Shown piece after piece: positions 35,241 to 54,534 of a DNA stretch of 64,000 nt (positions are counted from its first letter, which is position 1; every line of letters starts with the position of its first letter). The DNA is taken from assembly GCA_019722365.1 (NCBI GenBank), contig JADFUC010002440.1:62001-126000 (forward strand). The letters are read 5' to 3'. The notes beneath the pieces were generated by a model. The model was not told the origin of the DNA. It saw only the letters and a program-made list of their open reading frames with translations, and did not search any database. The stretch is from Lithospermum erythrorhizon. Its lineage: Eukaryota; Streptophyta; Magnoliopsida; Boraginales; Boraginaceae. The position numbers were made by a program, and so were the translations under genes.

Positions 35241-37200
35241 AAGTGTTTTAAACCTAAAATTCAGCCGGTTATGCTACACGGTCATATTAGGTCTAAATCA
35301 AACAATTAAGTTTCTAATCTAAGTTAATGCATCTTTAAAGCGTTTTAAATATTTCAATCATATTAAAACCTCGTTCTTTATTCATAAATCATAACAGGAT
35401 AAGTAGAGAATTTCTTACATAGGGCCTAATAAACAAAGAAGTCTTCCAATCTTAAATCGACGCGGTCTTGTTTAGAAATTTGAGCTCAATTCACCGATGG
35501 CTACTTCATCTCAAATGTTAATTATCAAAGAGATGTAATTTTTATCTTCAAAATGTAGAGTGATGCGAAGATCCGTGGATAAGCAAACTCCCTTTATAAT
35601 GCTCAGTACCTTATGTAGAATGCGCTCTCTAATAGCTCACCATAAGCAATCAAGAATAAAACAAATATAAAACGAAAAATAAAAGCAAAATGTGGCATTA
35701 ACGGATAACCAAGTCGAGGAAAGCATTACTAAAACCAACCGCAAAACAAAACAACTAAGCATAGCAAAATGAGCATAAAGAGAATCTTATAAAGAACTAT
35801 TTCTCCTTTCTTTATCAGCAAAAGAGAGTCTCCAGCTTGAAGTGCATATCAAAGGGGGCCAGCCATTGGTGGGTCAGTCTGGATGACCTTCAGTATAAAT
35901 CCAGGACACTGCTGCCCAATGACTCAGGCTACAATGCCGATTATGGGATTGTTGCTCGCATTTGATGTCCCATCCACCCCGGAGTCTCGAAGCCCCTTGA
36001 AGTCTTGTTCTTGTCAGCACAACCTGCTTCTAAGAGATTCGGATGGAAATGGAGATGGAGCGATCTGAACTTCGACTTCCATAAAGATCATCCTGTTGTC
36101 TAGCTTTCTTCCGGATCCCTGAACCCACATGCGCTTTCTACAACATTTATCTTTATTTCCTTAGTGCCCAGCAGCCTCACCATTATCACAGATAGACTGA
36201 CTATAGGAGATTATAGTATCCCAAATGACTTTGACGTTATCTCTCATTAGGAGTAGGAAAAATGGCCCCCATTCTGGCCTTGGTAGGTAACTATTTGTGC
36301 AGGATGGTTGTCAATATTATTGGCCGTTAGGCGTCTTTGAGATTTGGTTGATGATAAGGTAGGGTAGGTTGATTTTACAGTGGAGTGGATCGATTTGTAT
36401 AGAACTATAGCACGAGAGCCGTAAGGGATTCAGTTTAGCTGTGGATATTGGAGAATAATTTTCGGATAAGGCTAAGGGAAAACCGTTCATCTGTAGCGGC
36501 GTCAACTAAATCGACAAGGCGGGTGGTAGGTTGATTCAGCCAAGATTACCTCTAGGAATGTCATAAAACTTCATTGCAAATAAAATCATTAAACCGCCGT
36601 GTGCTAAGTCAAAGTGCCTTTCAAAATCATCATTGAACTTGAGTTTTCTCGATCCTTTTATAACAAACATTCATTAGCCACAAACCCGCCGGGATTATCT
36701 TGATATGAAAAGTCAGCATGCTTATTAAACGGCGACAAAGTTCATGGTTGAAACTTACTTGTAAGAAGTAATTAGGCCGCCCGATGATGATTTCGTGAGT
36801 TGGTAGATGAAGTAACTACCTTGTTTCATGGAGAGTGTGACAATCAGAACGCCCATTATGCTTCGCTCTCTTACATGAACCGTGGAGTTTGATGTGGCAA
36901 ATTTGAAGCGACTCCTTGATGAAATGGGTATCGAGGTTTGATGGCATCTCTTTTGATTCTTTGAGTTTTGGGTGCCATTTTGGTGTTTGGGGGATAGAAG
37001 AATGTTGAGTTGTGGTAGAAAGGGTTGATTTTTTGTGTGAAAATGGTGGTTTTGGCATTTGGGAGAGGAGGAGGCGCAGTTGGAGGTTGAAGAAATGGAG
37101 TGAAACCCTAAAAGGTGGCATTGGAGGCCTCTTGACAAGACGGAACTTAGGAGGTCGGCCTCAGTCCGATCAATTAAGTGGTCTAGATCCCACATAATAA
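35241..37200 (-). other. 3' region between RNase H and LTR of the SIRE-like element
   Basis: SIRE-type elements often carry an extra open frame (env-like) here. Two overlapping minus-strand frames, 37,195-36,755 (146 aa) and 37,121-36,816 (101 aa), are Ser/Thr/Pro and Lys rich at their start. A later phrase FAMKFYDIPRGNLG near 36,560-36,590 also reads open. None of these matches a protein I recognise, no signal peptide or membrane span is evident, and stops separate the parts. The function is unknown. Confidence 0.4.
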
Positions 37201-37429
37201 AGCCAGCTTGCGGGACTTAGCGACTCAGCGTTGCTCGAATCTTTCGAGGCTTACTCCAGACTATATTTGGAGAACTAAACTTTCCAAGCTAGAATGCTTA
37301 AACCCGGCCAGAGATAGTAACCATCTGGCTTCCTAGATCGTTTCAATGTCACATATGCTACGAATGTTCAGTGACCCGATATATCATAAACATATAATAA
37401 AGAAATGTGAAGCAATAAGTCATTCAACG

Positions 37430-38340
37430 CATAGGAGTATCTTAAAATACATAAAGTCAAGCATACAAATTCCGTGGTTTTATTATATTGATCCTCGGGT
37501 AAAGGTTTAGCGAAAATGTCCATTAGTTGGTCGTGTGTGCCTGGAATTCTAGATTAATATTACCTTTTTAACATGATCACGAATAAAATGATGGCAAATT
37601 TCTATGTGTTTGGTCATTGAGTCTTTGAGCAGAGTTCTTACTTGATATTAATGGCCCCAGTGTTGTCATGAAGGACCGGAGGTAAAACCTAAGTCCAAAG
37701 TCTTAAAGATACTTGTTTTCATCACAAATTATACGCAGTACCTCTGATATTAGAGCATGATGGATAAGGCTACAACATTTTGCTTAACACTAGACGAGAG
37801 GTTAGACAATGTCCTAAAGTGACAAGTACCGCTAGTCTTCTCAACATAAATAAAAAATCATTGAGTATCCTGAGAACAAAATTAAGTATCCCCAGGGTAC
37901 TAAAGGCCAAAATCTCACGATTCCCCCTAACATATGAAGAATAAGTTATAGGCTTTTAAATTAGGAGTTCACTTAGGACCAGATTGGCTTAGCGCATAAG
38001 GATAAAAACATAATGGTATTAAGGACTTGGAAGCGATGAATAAAAGAAGACAAGCGATCATCACCTCGATCCGTTTATGCCCCAATGGCCAGCTCTTTAC
38101 ATTGTTCATCACTTTACATCCGACTTAAATGCGTCGTTGCCATTGGTGTGCTTATCATCTTTGCCTTTACCATGTCAAACTTTTTGATAAGCTCCTTGGT
38201 AAACTTACTTTGGGATACTCAAAAATGCAAATGTCAATTTTCTTTACTTGGAGTCGAGAAAGAAGTTAAACTTCATATCGTACTCATCTCGAACTCATTG
38301 GTCATCATTTTGAGAATTCCTCACACAGATCATTAGTAGG
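37430..38340 (-). pseudogene. Copia reverse transcriptase/RNase H remnant
   Basis: On the minus strand, pieces of the RT C-terminal part read EYDMKFNFFLDSK then VYQGAYQKV and AKMISTPMA-like phrases (38,290-38,090), matching the EMSMMGELNFFLGLQ...TPM stretch of copia RT with frame changes. The RNase H end is LMDIFAKPLPEDQ (37,536-37,498), the family's DIFTKPL box. The N-terminal RT half including the Y-V-D-D site could not be read between 38,340 and 39,000. Confidence 0.65.
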
Positions 38341-38959
38341 AATCAAATATAATATCGCCCATAGATTTGAACTGATAAGGATGTTGCATAGTTTGAGGAA
38401 AAAGTGAATCGAGCTTTCACTTTGTGAAACCATTGACAATTAAATGTTTGCTTAGTGCTTTCATGCAAAGCTAAAGGTGCTTATTTAGTATAAATGAGGC
38501 TTTATCAATTTGAAAACAGTTAGGATATTTTTATATTTAAAAACCAGGAGTTCTTTCAAATTTCTTCTTCTAAAAAATATTTAAAAAGCTTTTTTTAACG
38601 TCCGTCGATGTAAAATTATCTCTTGTAAAAGCTGTATTATGCGGTAGTTCAATCTATACTTCGAGGGACGAATGTTGCTCTGGCAGCCAGGGATGAATAT
38701 TTCGCCAAAAATCTACCCGCCAGTTTTATACCTCGAGCCAACAAGTCTACTTTTATTTACTAAGCAATGCAGTTTAAATCAAGTTTGTTCCGAAAAACCC
38801 ATTTTATTCCAAAACCGTTCTCATGAGGGTTTTAACTTCATCTGGTTTACATCTTTGAATTGTTCAAGTTCTTTTTATGCATGGATATTACTGTTCGGAT
38901 CATTAAAATCTTGCTTAAAGGTATAATTGAGAGACACCATATGAACTGACATTATTGAC

Positions 38960-39960
38960 GAGTGCAGTAGTCATACCTACCGATGGATCCTGTAATAAGG
39001 TTTGGAGGATGATTCTTTACCATTCTCTTAGGCTTAGGTAGATCATCGTAGTAATGTCCGTGTAATGTCAATTAGCATCTTGAGGTTTATCTTTCTCGCT
39101 GTGAGGCTCCCCCACCGATAGGTTAGCTAACTTTGGAGGCTCTGCCTTTGGGGATTCCTCAGAGAATGGTTGTCGTTTCCATCTCGATACCTACTAACTT
39201 TCATTATCGTCTTGACATATTTCTTAACGACAAAGCAGTTCAGGTCAGCAAAAAACATGAATAGATTCTTGAACACATTGATCCTTGTTATTATATATAA
39301 CATACGCTCTACTATGTGATGAATAACCAAGAAAAATAGACTCATTTGACTTAGCATCGAATTTACCAAGTTGATCTTTAGTATTTAAAACATAATACTT
39401 GTAGCTTTGAAGTAACTATTAATTGATTCTTCTTTTACCTTTGAAAGCTGTAAGTTTATTCAATAAAGTCTCGTAAATATCCGGTTAAGTATGGCGTACG
39501 GTGTCATTGCATGTCTACAAAATACTTTGGTAGGTTGTGCTCATTTAACATTGTACATCTCATTTCTTGAATAGTCCGATTTTTGCACTTCACTACTCCA
39601 TTTTATTGAGGTGTTCGAGGTGCCAAGAAAATGTGTTCAATGCCATGTTTATCACAAAATTCCTCGAACTTTGAGTTTTGGAATTCACCTCCATGATCAA
39701 CTATATGTGATTTGTGTATTCTTTTTCATTTTGTTCTTTTTCGCAACAGCAAACTCTTTCATCACTCTTATTAAGCAGAGAAAAATAACCCATATAAATC
39801 GAGAATAATCATCAATTATAAACGTAAACATACAGACCCATACAGACTAACAACGTCCATTTCTTAAACAAGTCCATGTCTGTCTGTCAAGCATTTTAAA
39901 TTAAAAATTTGTGGTTTAAAAGGCGTTTATGAATTTTACGAGAGTTGACAAGCGTGTGAT
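38960..39960 (-). pseudogene. Copia integrase remnant
   Basis: Minus-strand translation gives IIDDYSRFIWV (about 39,820-39,790), VMKEFAVAKKNKMKK, then in shifted frames the region for NGVVERKN, and Y-A-I-L-N-R-I-F-T-R-L near 39,480. These match the order of the copia integrase core (D-D-Y-S-R-F-T-W-V ... V-L-N-R). Several stops break it. Confidence 0.65.
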
Positions 39961-40768
39961 AGATCGGCGCAGAATTTAATATTAGGCAAACCCTAAACGT
40001 GATCATGCTTGGACAATTTAAATTCATCCATCTTTGGCGTACTACTTTATGCCATAAACTGTTGCGTCATCATGCGCCAAGCAACATACGTATCAGAGCT
40101 GATCAAATCCAATCGACATAATAGACATTAACAGAGCGAAAGCCATGTATGACTAGAGGAGATAAATATTAATACTTGCCATTTTTAGAAAAGACACATA
40201 ATAATCATTATCGCATAATTGACTCGCGCCAATAAATCCAAACTTAACTGCATCGACACTCTATTAAATGCCATTTTAAAATAATTTTTCTTGCAATATG
40301 ACATTTACTGACACCTTTGCAAGTCATTGTTTGCAAGAAGCTTAACGGATCACGCTGTGCCCCGATTTTAGAAAACAAGAGGTATCACCGATAATGTGCC
40401 TCGAACAGCAACAATTATTTATTCTTCTTTTTGTATGAAGGTATTTAACACTGCAAAAAATCAAGTTCTACCAGCATTTGGTACCGAGATAGACTTGGGT
40501 CCTTGAAGGTTAGTTTCGAGCTAGTTCTTCAAACAATAATTTAAATTAGATTTCATCAGGGTGTCAGGTTCCAAAATGTCAGCAATTTCTGAATATGACA
40601 ATGAGAGACATTATGATTACCTTTTTCCTGATAAGTGTAAGAAAAATGAGGTTTACTTTCATCTTGAGGATGTAGAAGCATAGTTTGAAGAATTAGAAAG
40701 GATTAGCTCTAAAAACTTAATAGAGGAAATGGCGAGCAGGTTTAAACATCAGTTATCACATATTATAC

Positions 40769-42300
40769 TCAGCCTCTTTTATTCATATTTTGACTTTGAG
40801 ACTCTAAGATCACAACAAGTTTATTAGTTCCCAATTCATAGATATTCAACTTGTTCTTTAACTCGAGATTCTCCTTATTAGCCTTTTCTAAACTTTGCTT
40901 AAGCTCAAGTTTCTCAAGATCGACACCCTTATTAAGATCAACTTCAAGTTTTAAAACAGTGATGTCATTTTCAAGTCTAGAAATTTGAGTGGTCATGCGT
41001 CGGTTGTTACGAGATACCTCCTTATATTTGTAAATCATATAAGCTATATTTTCTAGCATACGTTCATCAATTTTACTCAATTTAGCATACGATATTTTAT
41101 GATCATCACATTCAGAATCAATATCAGTATCAGAATCAAAACAAAAACTAGAACCAGAATCGGAATCGGAATGTACCTCAATGGAGTCATTTGCCATGAG
41201 GCAGACGGCATTAGCTACCTCCTCAACATCAGAGTCTGAGCTTTCATCAGTCAGCATTATCATTCCAAGTGGCTTCTCATGGCTTTATTAGGTTCATACT
41301 TTCTCTTCACCGAAACACCCAGCCTTTAATATGACCAAAGCCATTACATTCAGAACACTTTGGTTGATCATTCTTGTAGCTTCCATACTCTTTAGACTTG
41401 CCCCTTCTTTCATGATTCTCATATTTAGACCGTTGAGGATACTCTTTCTTGTGGTTTCTGTATTTTAGAATCCTCTTGAAATTCTTGGTCAACATAGCCA
41501 GATCATCTGCATCATCGTCACTTTCATTCATCTCCATCAATTTTTCAAATTTTGGCAAAGCAATAAGAGCTGTAGATTTCTTGTTGTTCTTCCTTTCCTC
41601 GGCCTTTTATTATTAGCAATTACCTCTCTTCTTTCTTCTCAACGAATTCAATGAGTTCTACCAATGGAATGGTTCCAATGTCCTTTGGCCCTTGATAGCA
41701 CAAATTTTCCCATCATAGTCATCAAGTGAGAGTTTCAATAATCTTCCCCATTAATCTCTTCTCTGTAAAATGTTTTACCGAGAGCCTGCAGTTGTCGAGT
41801 ATCTCATTGAACCTCCTCGATGCATGCTTCACAATGGATTCTCCCCTCTTCATCTCCAAACATCCTCGATAATATTTGGTCAAAAAGGCGAACCTTGGTC
41901 TCAAGCTTTACTCTGATTTGTTCCAACATGAGCCGCCCAACAATCCCAAATCTCCTTAGTAGCCTTTCCAACTCTTGGATTCTCCCATACTCTTCCCTAC
42001 ACACATAGCACCGCAAGTGTGAGATTAGCTCGCCTTAGCATTCAAAGCAATTTTCTTCAATTCATCTGGATGGAGCTCAATGAGGTTTTCTATCAACATC
42101 CTGCGGATTGGTTCTTCAATAGTATTAAAGACCACCCTCGAAAGTGCTTTCTTATTTTCAAGATCACTCATATTTCCCCTTGGCCATGTAACCGGCTCGA
42201 GTAGTCCTAATTACTCCAATCGCTGGTCCATCGATGATGATCCTCCCAAAGAAATACTCGCATGAAATTTCATACGATTGCTCCAAAGAATCGTAGTTGT
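40769..42300 (-). pseudogene. gag of the SIRE-like element: UBN2 part, zinc knuckle and coiled-coil tail
   Basis: From 42,016 down, minus-strand frames give RLMLEQIRVKLETKVRLFDQ, then ESIVKHASRRFNEIL and FTEKRLMGKIIETL, the UBN2-type gag core. A CCHC zinc knuckle reads C-S-E-C-N-G-F-G-H-I-K-G (41,355-41,320). A separate 164-codon frame, 41,263-40,769, has an acidic Ser/Asp-rich start (DESSDSDVEEV, SDSDSGSSF) and a Leu/Lys/Glu heptad-like coiled coil to its end. This is the tail usual for SIRE-type gag. Frameshifts near 41,900, 41,700 and 41,300 break the original frame. Confidence 0.7.
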
Positions 42301-42422
42301 TGGGGTACCATCATGCGGAGGCCTAGAACTAGACATCCCCCCTCACCACAAACGACTCCATATTTCCCATACTTCCCATGACCTTTTTCTACGTGATATT
42401 AAGCACAATTTATAGAACACGG

Positions 42423-42434
42423 GATCTGATACCA
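42423..42434 (-). other. Primer binding site (initiator Met tRNA)
   Basis: On the minus strand TGGTATCAGATC matches the TGGTATCAGAGC complement of plant initiator tRNA-Met with one change near its end. It sits two bases beyond the CA end of the 5' LTR (CTTAACA). This fixes the element's orientation. Confidence 0.8.
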
Positions 42435-42436
42435 AT

Positions 42437-43430
42437 TGTTAAGCGGAATACTATCCTTAGAGGGGGAGGGGTGAATAAGGATTATACAATCTTTTTGATT
42501 TTTTGGATTTTAAGATTGAATGACAAATTACAGCAATCTAATTACGAATTATTTAAACTACCCCACACAAATAAGAATAATAAAATGACAAACAATTATA
42601 TTGTAAATTGCGGAAAAGGAAAAATAACAATATAATCAATATAAAGTAAATGAAAAGAAATAACAAGGGAAAGAAATGACTCAGCGATTTTAATGAGCTT
42701 CGGTTTCCCTTGGTGCTTGACCGTCGGCTTTCCAACCTTGGGATTTTGGTAACAATCACCACTATGAATTTGGAGAAAACTCCGAGTTCGTACACACAAG
42801 CAACTCCACAAAATATGGTAAATCTCCTTCTAGCAACCCTATGCAAGAAATCCAAAGCCCGGCTTTTAGGATTCCGATCTCTTAATCTCCCTGATTAAGA
42901 ACCCAACTCACTACCCAAGATGTCAACAACTAATATAATAGTAAATGAATTTGAACACACAAGCTATAAAATCTCTAAGCTATCAAGTTGTATGAGAGAT
43001 TAAGAATGCCTTAATGCTTTTGAAAAGTATGAAAAAATTGCCTCAGAATTCGTGCAAATCGTTATGTTAAAATGTGGCTATGAGGCGACTTTTATAGACT
43101 TCGAAAAACGCATCCAAAAACCCTAGGATCGGGACCTAGGTCGGGAGAAGTGCAAGTCCAGACCAAGTCCCAACCTCTATCTCAAGAAAGTCAGTGGGAC
43201 TTCAGGACAAGTTCGGGGGCTACCCTTGATCCCGACCTTAGTCCCGACCACGGGATTCTTTCGCGAGTTGAGGAAAGCCCGCCTTGCTCCACACTAACAT
43301 CCATGAGGCAACTAAGAGTTGCTGCTCTTTGGTCGCGAAAGGTGGTAGCTTGGTTTCTTATTCAGCATACATATCCTTGTAACTGAGTTATGAGTATATT
43401 ACGAGATGCAGATATACTCATGAATTGTAG
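42437..43430 (-). repeat. 5' LTR of the SIRE-like element (~1 kb)
   Basis: The lower edge is set by TGTTAAGCGG on plus (minus ...CCGCTTAACA) next to the primer site. The upper edge is not sharp; similarity to the other LTR ends near 43,270, and the LTR probably stops by 43,430. It carries the same ordered landmarks as 34,450-35,240. Confidence 0.7.
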
Positions 43431-43719
43431 TTTTGGATGTGCAAGGGTTTAAACATGGTTGGTCAGTGGTACGCCTTCAACAAGTATTTCCATGGAAGAA
43501 ACTTCAGTCAGTCCTTTGGTAACAATTTTGTTTAGCAAAGATAGGTTGCACAGGCAAGAAATTACAGTACCTTGCCAATATGTTACAACATTGAAGATGT
43601 AAGGAAGAATGGTGAAGTATATTAATGATTGCTGCAATGTTTTTGCAGCATGTTTGTATACTGTACAATGTTTCTACTCGATCGAAATGATTAAACATTC
43701 TAAAAGCAGTCATCCACAC
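43431..43719 (-). other. 3' flank of the FTSH gene
   Basis: This is the probable 3' untranslated region of the minus-strand FTSH gene, squeezed between its stop codon and the upper LTR of the copia element. The transposon therefore lies immediately downstream of, and probably close to, the transcript end. Confidence 0.4.
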
Positions 43720-51102
<7,383 letters not shown>

Positions 51103-51478
51103 GCTGAGTCTAATTCAAATATATATTCCTCTTAGGGTTTAAGTGTTCATGTTGAAAATAAAATTACTGAAATTAATTTGAGCTAATTGGTTCTTTATGA
51201 ATTTGAAAAGTTTAATTTGAGTGTGGAGATGGCAACAGATTATTGAGTTATTATTATGTGTGAAAGAGAGGTGAGGGGTTCATGGAAGGAACCTTATCTT
51301 CGGAGTCAAATGTTGGGTTTTATTATTTTTCCACGCCTTTTTGTTAATTACCATCTTTCTTTTCCAAAAACAAATTAGGATCACTTTCTCCGAGTATATA
51401 ATAAACAGCCTTTTGGCGTGAAACTCACTCGTTTCCTCGCCTCTTGAAAGCGCGTAAACCTGTTTTTCTATACAAAAA
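51103..51478 (-). promoter_or_regulatory. Upstream region of the FTSH gene
   Basis: This short stretch between the FTSH start codon and the composite repeat region must hold its 5' untranslated region and core promoter. On the minus strand, A/T-rich phrases near 51,340-51,400 could serve as a TATA element, but none can be fixed. The composite repeat begins only ~380 bases upstream of the start codon. Confidence 0.3.
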
Positions 51479-51839
51479 TTTCCATTTTTTTCTTAATTTT
51501 TTACATCTTCTCGCTACTTGATTCTTGTACTCGTGACATTATTTATCTGTGCTTGTAAGCGATATTTCATGAATTAAAATAGTATTTTTCTTGTATGCGT
51601 AAGCGAGGCTCGGTCTTGTTGTTAGCAAATAAGCGGAGTGTGGAGTGGCTCGGGGCCAATAATTAATGTATTCTTTAGCCGGCAAGCGAATTGACTTGTT
51701 TCGTAATAGCATTTTATGAAGCTTGTTTGTTTATATGTAGCGAGGCAGTGTAAATGGCATACATAATAACCCGAATTTTTTGTGTGTTTACATTGGAATG
51801 TGACCATGGTATTAGCTTGTTTGTTTTATATATAAACAC

Positions 51840-52170
51840 AATGCAAATTCATAAGAATAGATACATAAAATTAGTTAAATAATTAATTGCATAAGAATAG
51901 AATAATTAATTATATGAGAAATATTAAAAATTTATTACATAAGAATGAATTAAATAGTTTATTGTAGAATGAAATAAATAAGTAATTACATAAAAATGAA
52001 ATAAATAATTAATTACATAGAGAATAGATTAAATAGTAATTACATAAGAAGATTAATTAAATAATTAATTACATAGAATGAATTAAATAATGATGAATTA
52101 AATAGTAATTACATAAGAAGAAATTAAATAATTAATTACATAAGAATGAATTCTAAATAATTAAATAATT
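51840..52170. repeat. AT-rich tandem array, ATAAGAATGAATTAAATAATTAATTAC unit
   Basis: About ten degenerate copies of a unit around TACATAAGAATGAATTAAAT with the linker AATTAATTACATA. Unit length varies from ~20 to ~30 bases. The array grades into the next one at about 52,170. Confidence 0.75.
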
Positions 52171-53970
52171 AAATTATAAAATATGATGAACTTATAAAAT
52201 GTTTGTTAAGATTTATTGTTAATATGGTAATTTATAGTAAATTTTAGAATATGGTCAAATATGGTAAATTATGACAAAAAAATGGTAAAATTATGAAACA
52301 TAAAAATATGGTAAATTATAAAATATGGTAATTTATGGTAAAATTATGAAATATGTTAAATTATGGTAAAATTATGAATTGTAAATATGAAATATAGTAA
52401 ATCTAGTTAAAATAGGTAAAATTATGAAATATGGTCAATTATCTGGTAGAATTTAGAATATGGTAAGTATGAGCAAAACAATGGTAACATTATAGGCAAA
52501 ATATAGTAAAAAATGGTAAACTATGAAATATGTTAAATTTTAGATTATGAGATATTGGTAAGTACATATATTACATGGATAGAAAAATTGAACGTTTACT
52601 TGAATTGAACATGTGGCAGCATGATTATACAATAAATGAAATAAAGTACCAAATTTATTTCGTCTATTGTGTGTCCTTTAGAGGCCCAATAAGTAAATAT
52701 AATGTTTATAAGAAGAATGAGTAAAAGTTGTAGCAAACCAGCCTTGTAGAATGAATTGACTTGTTTGTTATGAAGCACAACACAAATTAACTTGTTTGTT
52801 AGACACGTCGCAATTAAACATTCATATGAAGCAGTAATGATTTAATAGATGTAGTACTGCGTTAGTAGGGATTGAATTTTGGTTTTTAAATATCCGAGCG
52901 AAACAACGAATTTGTTGAGAAAAGCGAATTTCTGCGATTATGGTGTGTATTGGTAGTATAATGTAATGGTGTGTATTTAGTATGAAATGTAATTAGTATA
53001 GAAGTGTGAGATTGTGAAATTATGAAATATAATAAATAGCAATTAAAATTATGATAAAATGATGAAATAATGATTAAAAGCTGTGAAATATGAGATTATG
53101 ATGAAGTATCTTTGAAATTATGATTAAACTATGAAATATGAGAATAAAATTATAATTAAACTATGAAATATGAAATAGCGCTGAAATTATGATTAAACTT
53201 TGAAATATGAGAATTTATGATAAAATTACTGATGATGAGGTATGAAATATGATAAAATTTTAGGTTATGATAAAATATGGTAAAATTATAAAATATGGTT
53301 AATTTTAGATTATGGACTATGAAATATGAAATATGGTAAAATTATGAATTATGAAATATGGTAAAATTATGGACCATATTATGAGATTATAGATTATGGA
53401 CCATATTATGAGATTATGGTAAAATTATGAATTATGAAATATGAAATATGGTAAACTCTGGTTAAAAATGGTAAAATTATGAAATATGGTAAATTATGAT
53501 AAATTTTAGAATATGGTAAAAAATGGTAACATTATGAAATATAAAATATGGTCAAAAATGGTAAAATATGAAATATGGTCATTTATGGTAAAATTATGAA
53601 ATATGGTAATTTATGGTAAAATTATAGGCATGAAATATGGTAAAATATGAAATATAGTCAAAAATTGTAAAATTATGAAATATGGTAGGTTATAGTAAAT
53701 TTTAGAATATGTTAAAAATAGTCAAAGTCACAGAAATATGGTAAATTATGTTTAGAATATGGACAAAATATAGTAAAATTATAAAATATAGTTTAGTGAA
53801 ATCTGATGGTATGGTAAATTTTTAGAATATGGTTAAATATGAAAAAATTATGAAAAAAATTTATATGAAATATGATAAATTATAGTAAATTTAGAATATA
53901 TGGTAAAATTATGAAATATGTTAAAGCTATGAAATATAGTAATATGGTAAAATTATGAAATATAATTTTT
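52171..53970. repeat. AT-rich minisatellite, TATGGTAAAATTATGAAA unit
   Basis: Dozens of variants of TATGGTAAAATTATGAAATA and ATATGGTAAATTATGG occur, with the purines G-G-T and G-A-A kept on the plus strand throughout. The strand asymmetry (G on plus, hardly any C) is striking and continuous for almost 1.8 kb, apart from 52,580-53,000, where an unrelated piece interrupts it. No coding function is suggested. Confidence 0.85.
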
Positions 53971-54534
53971 ATTTTGGTAAGCAATAGAATTGTAGAGTTG
54001 ATAAAATTATTAATGGGTGTAGTAAAGATATTAAAAGATGACCGATCATGCAACATTGATCGATCGAATACATGAAACTAGGAGAAGTTATTGAAAGCCA
54101 ATTAGGCATGGCTCATACTGTCAATTGTGGAAGTAGTAAGTAGCAATTTATGATAACCAATAATCTTGCCGATTGATATCGATAAAATACGTTTTACCGA
54201 TATTAAGTATGCGATTAATTTTTTTTATGTTTGATAATGGCCATCAATTTCTGCGTTTATGTTAAAGTAAGGAAAGTAGTAATTTATCGTGGTGTTTACG
54301 TAAATAAGCAATTTGGCATCCGATGTTTGTTTCTTGATAAGCGAATTGCTCGTGTGTTTGTTGTCTTATAAGCGAATTGACTGTTATTCTTGGCAACGTG
54401 ATGAATTCGGCTTGTTTTTACTCACAACCAATAAAAATTACATTTGTTTTTAAAATTAAATCGAATAAAATAATTTCGGTCGAATTCCGTTTCTTGTTTT
54501 TGGTATTAGTATAATAACAGTTCAGACTCATGAC

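Larger units (their letters stand above)
34450..43430 (-). mobile_element. Decayed Ty1/copia retrotransposon, SIRE/Maximus-like
   Basis: On the minus strand the order is 5' LTR (about 43,430-42,437), primer site (TGGTATCAGATC, 42,434-42,423), gag with zinc knuckle and long coiled coil, integrase, reverse transcriptase, RNase H end, a ~1.9-kb 3' region, and the 3' LTR (about 35,240-34,450). INT before RT marks it as Ty1/copia. The long gag tail, ~1-kb LTRs and large space behind RNase H are features of the SIRE/Maximus lineage. All domains are interrupted. It lies tail-to-head next to the FTSH gene, ending about 290 bases from its stop codon. Confidence 0.75.
51538..54525. mobile_element. ~3-kb minisatellite-bearing insertion with candidate 9-bp target duplication
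   Basis: The insertion splits copy 1 of the direct repeat. ACTCGTGAC (51,529-51,537) lies on the left and ACTCATGAC (54,526-54,534) on the right. The uninterrupted copy 2 has ACTCTAGAC at the same place (57,666-57,674), so copy 2 shows the empty site. The ends contain AAGCGAATTG(A)CTTGTTTG-type words (51,687, 52,755, 54,340), and the middle is a long AT-rich minisatellite. I see no terminal inverted repeats and no protein. A 9-base duplication is typical of Mutator-like elements, but this is not proof. Confidence 0.55.

Noticed and set aside
51840..53970. Possible CRISPR-like array because of regularly recurring units
   Set aside because: Units are contiguous and variable without unique spacers of fixed length, and the window is plant nuclear DNA; this is a minisatellite.
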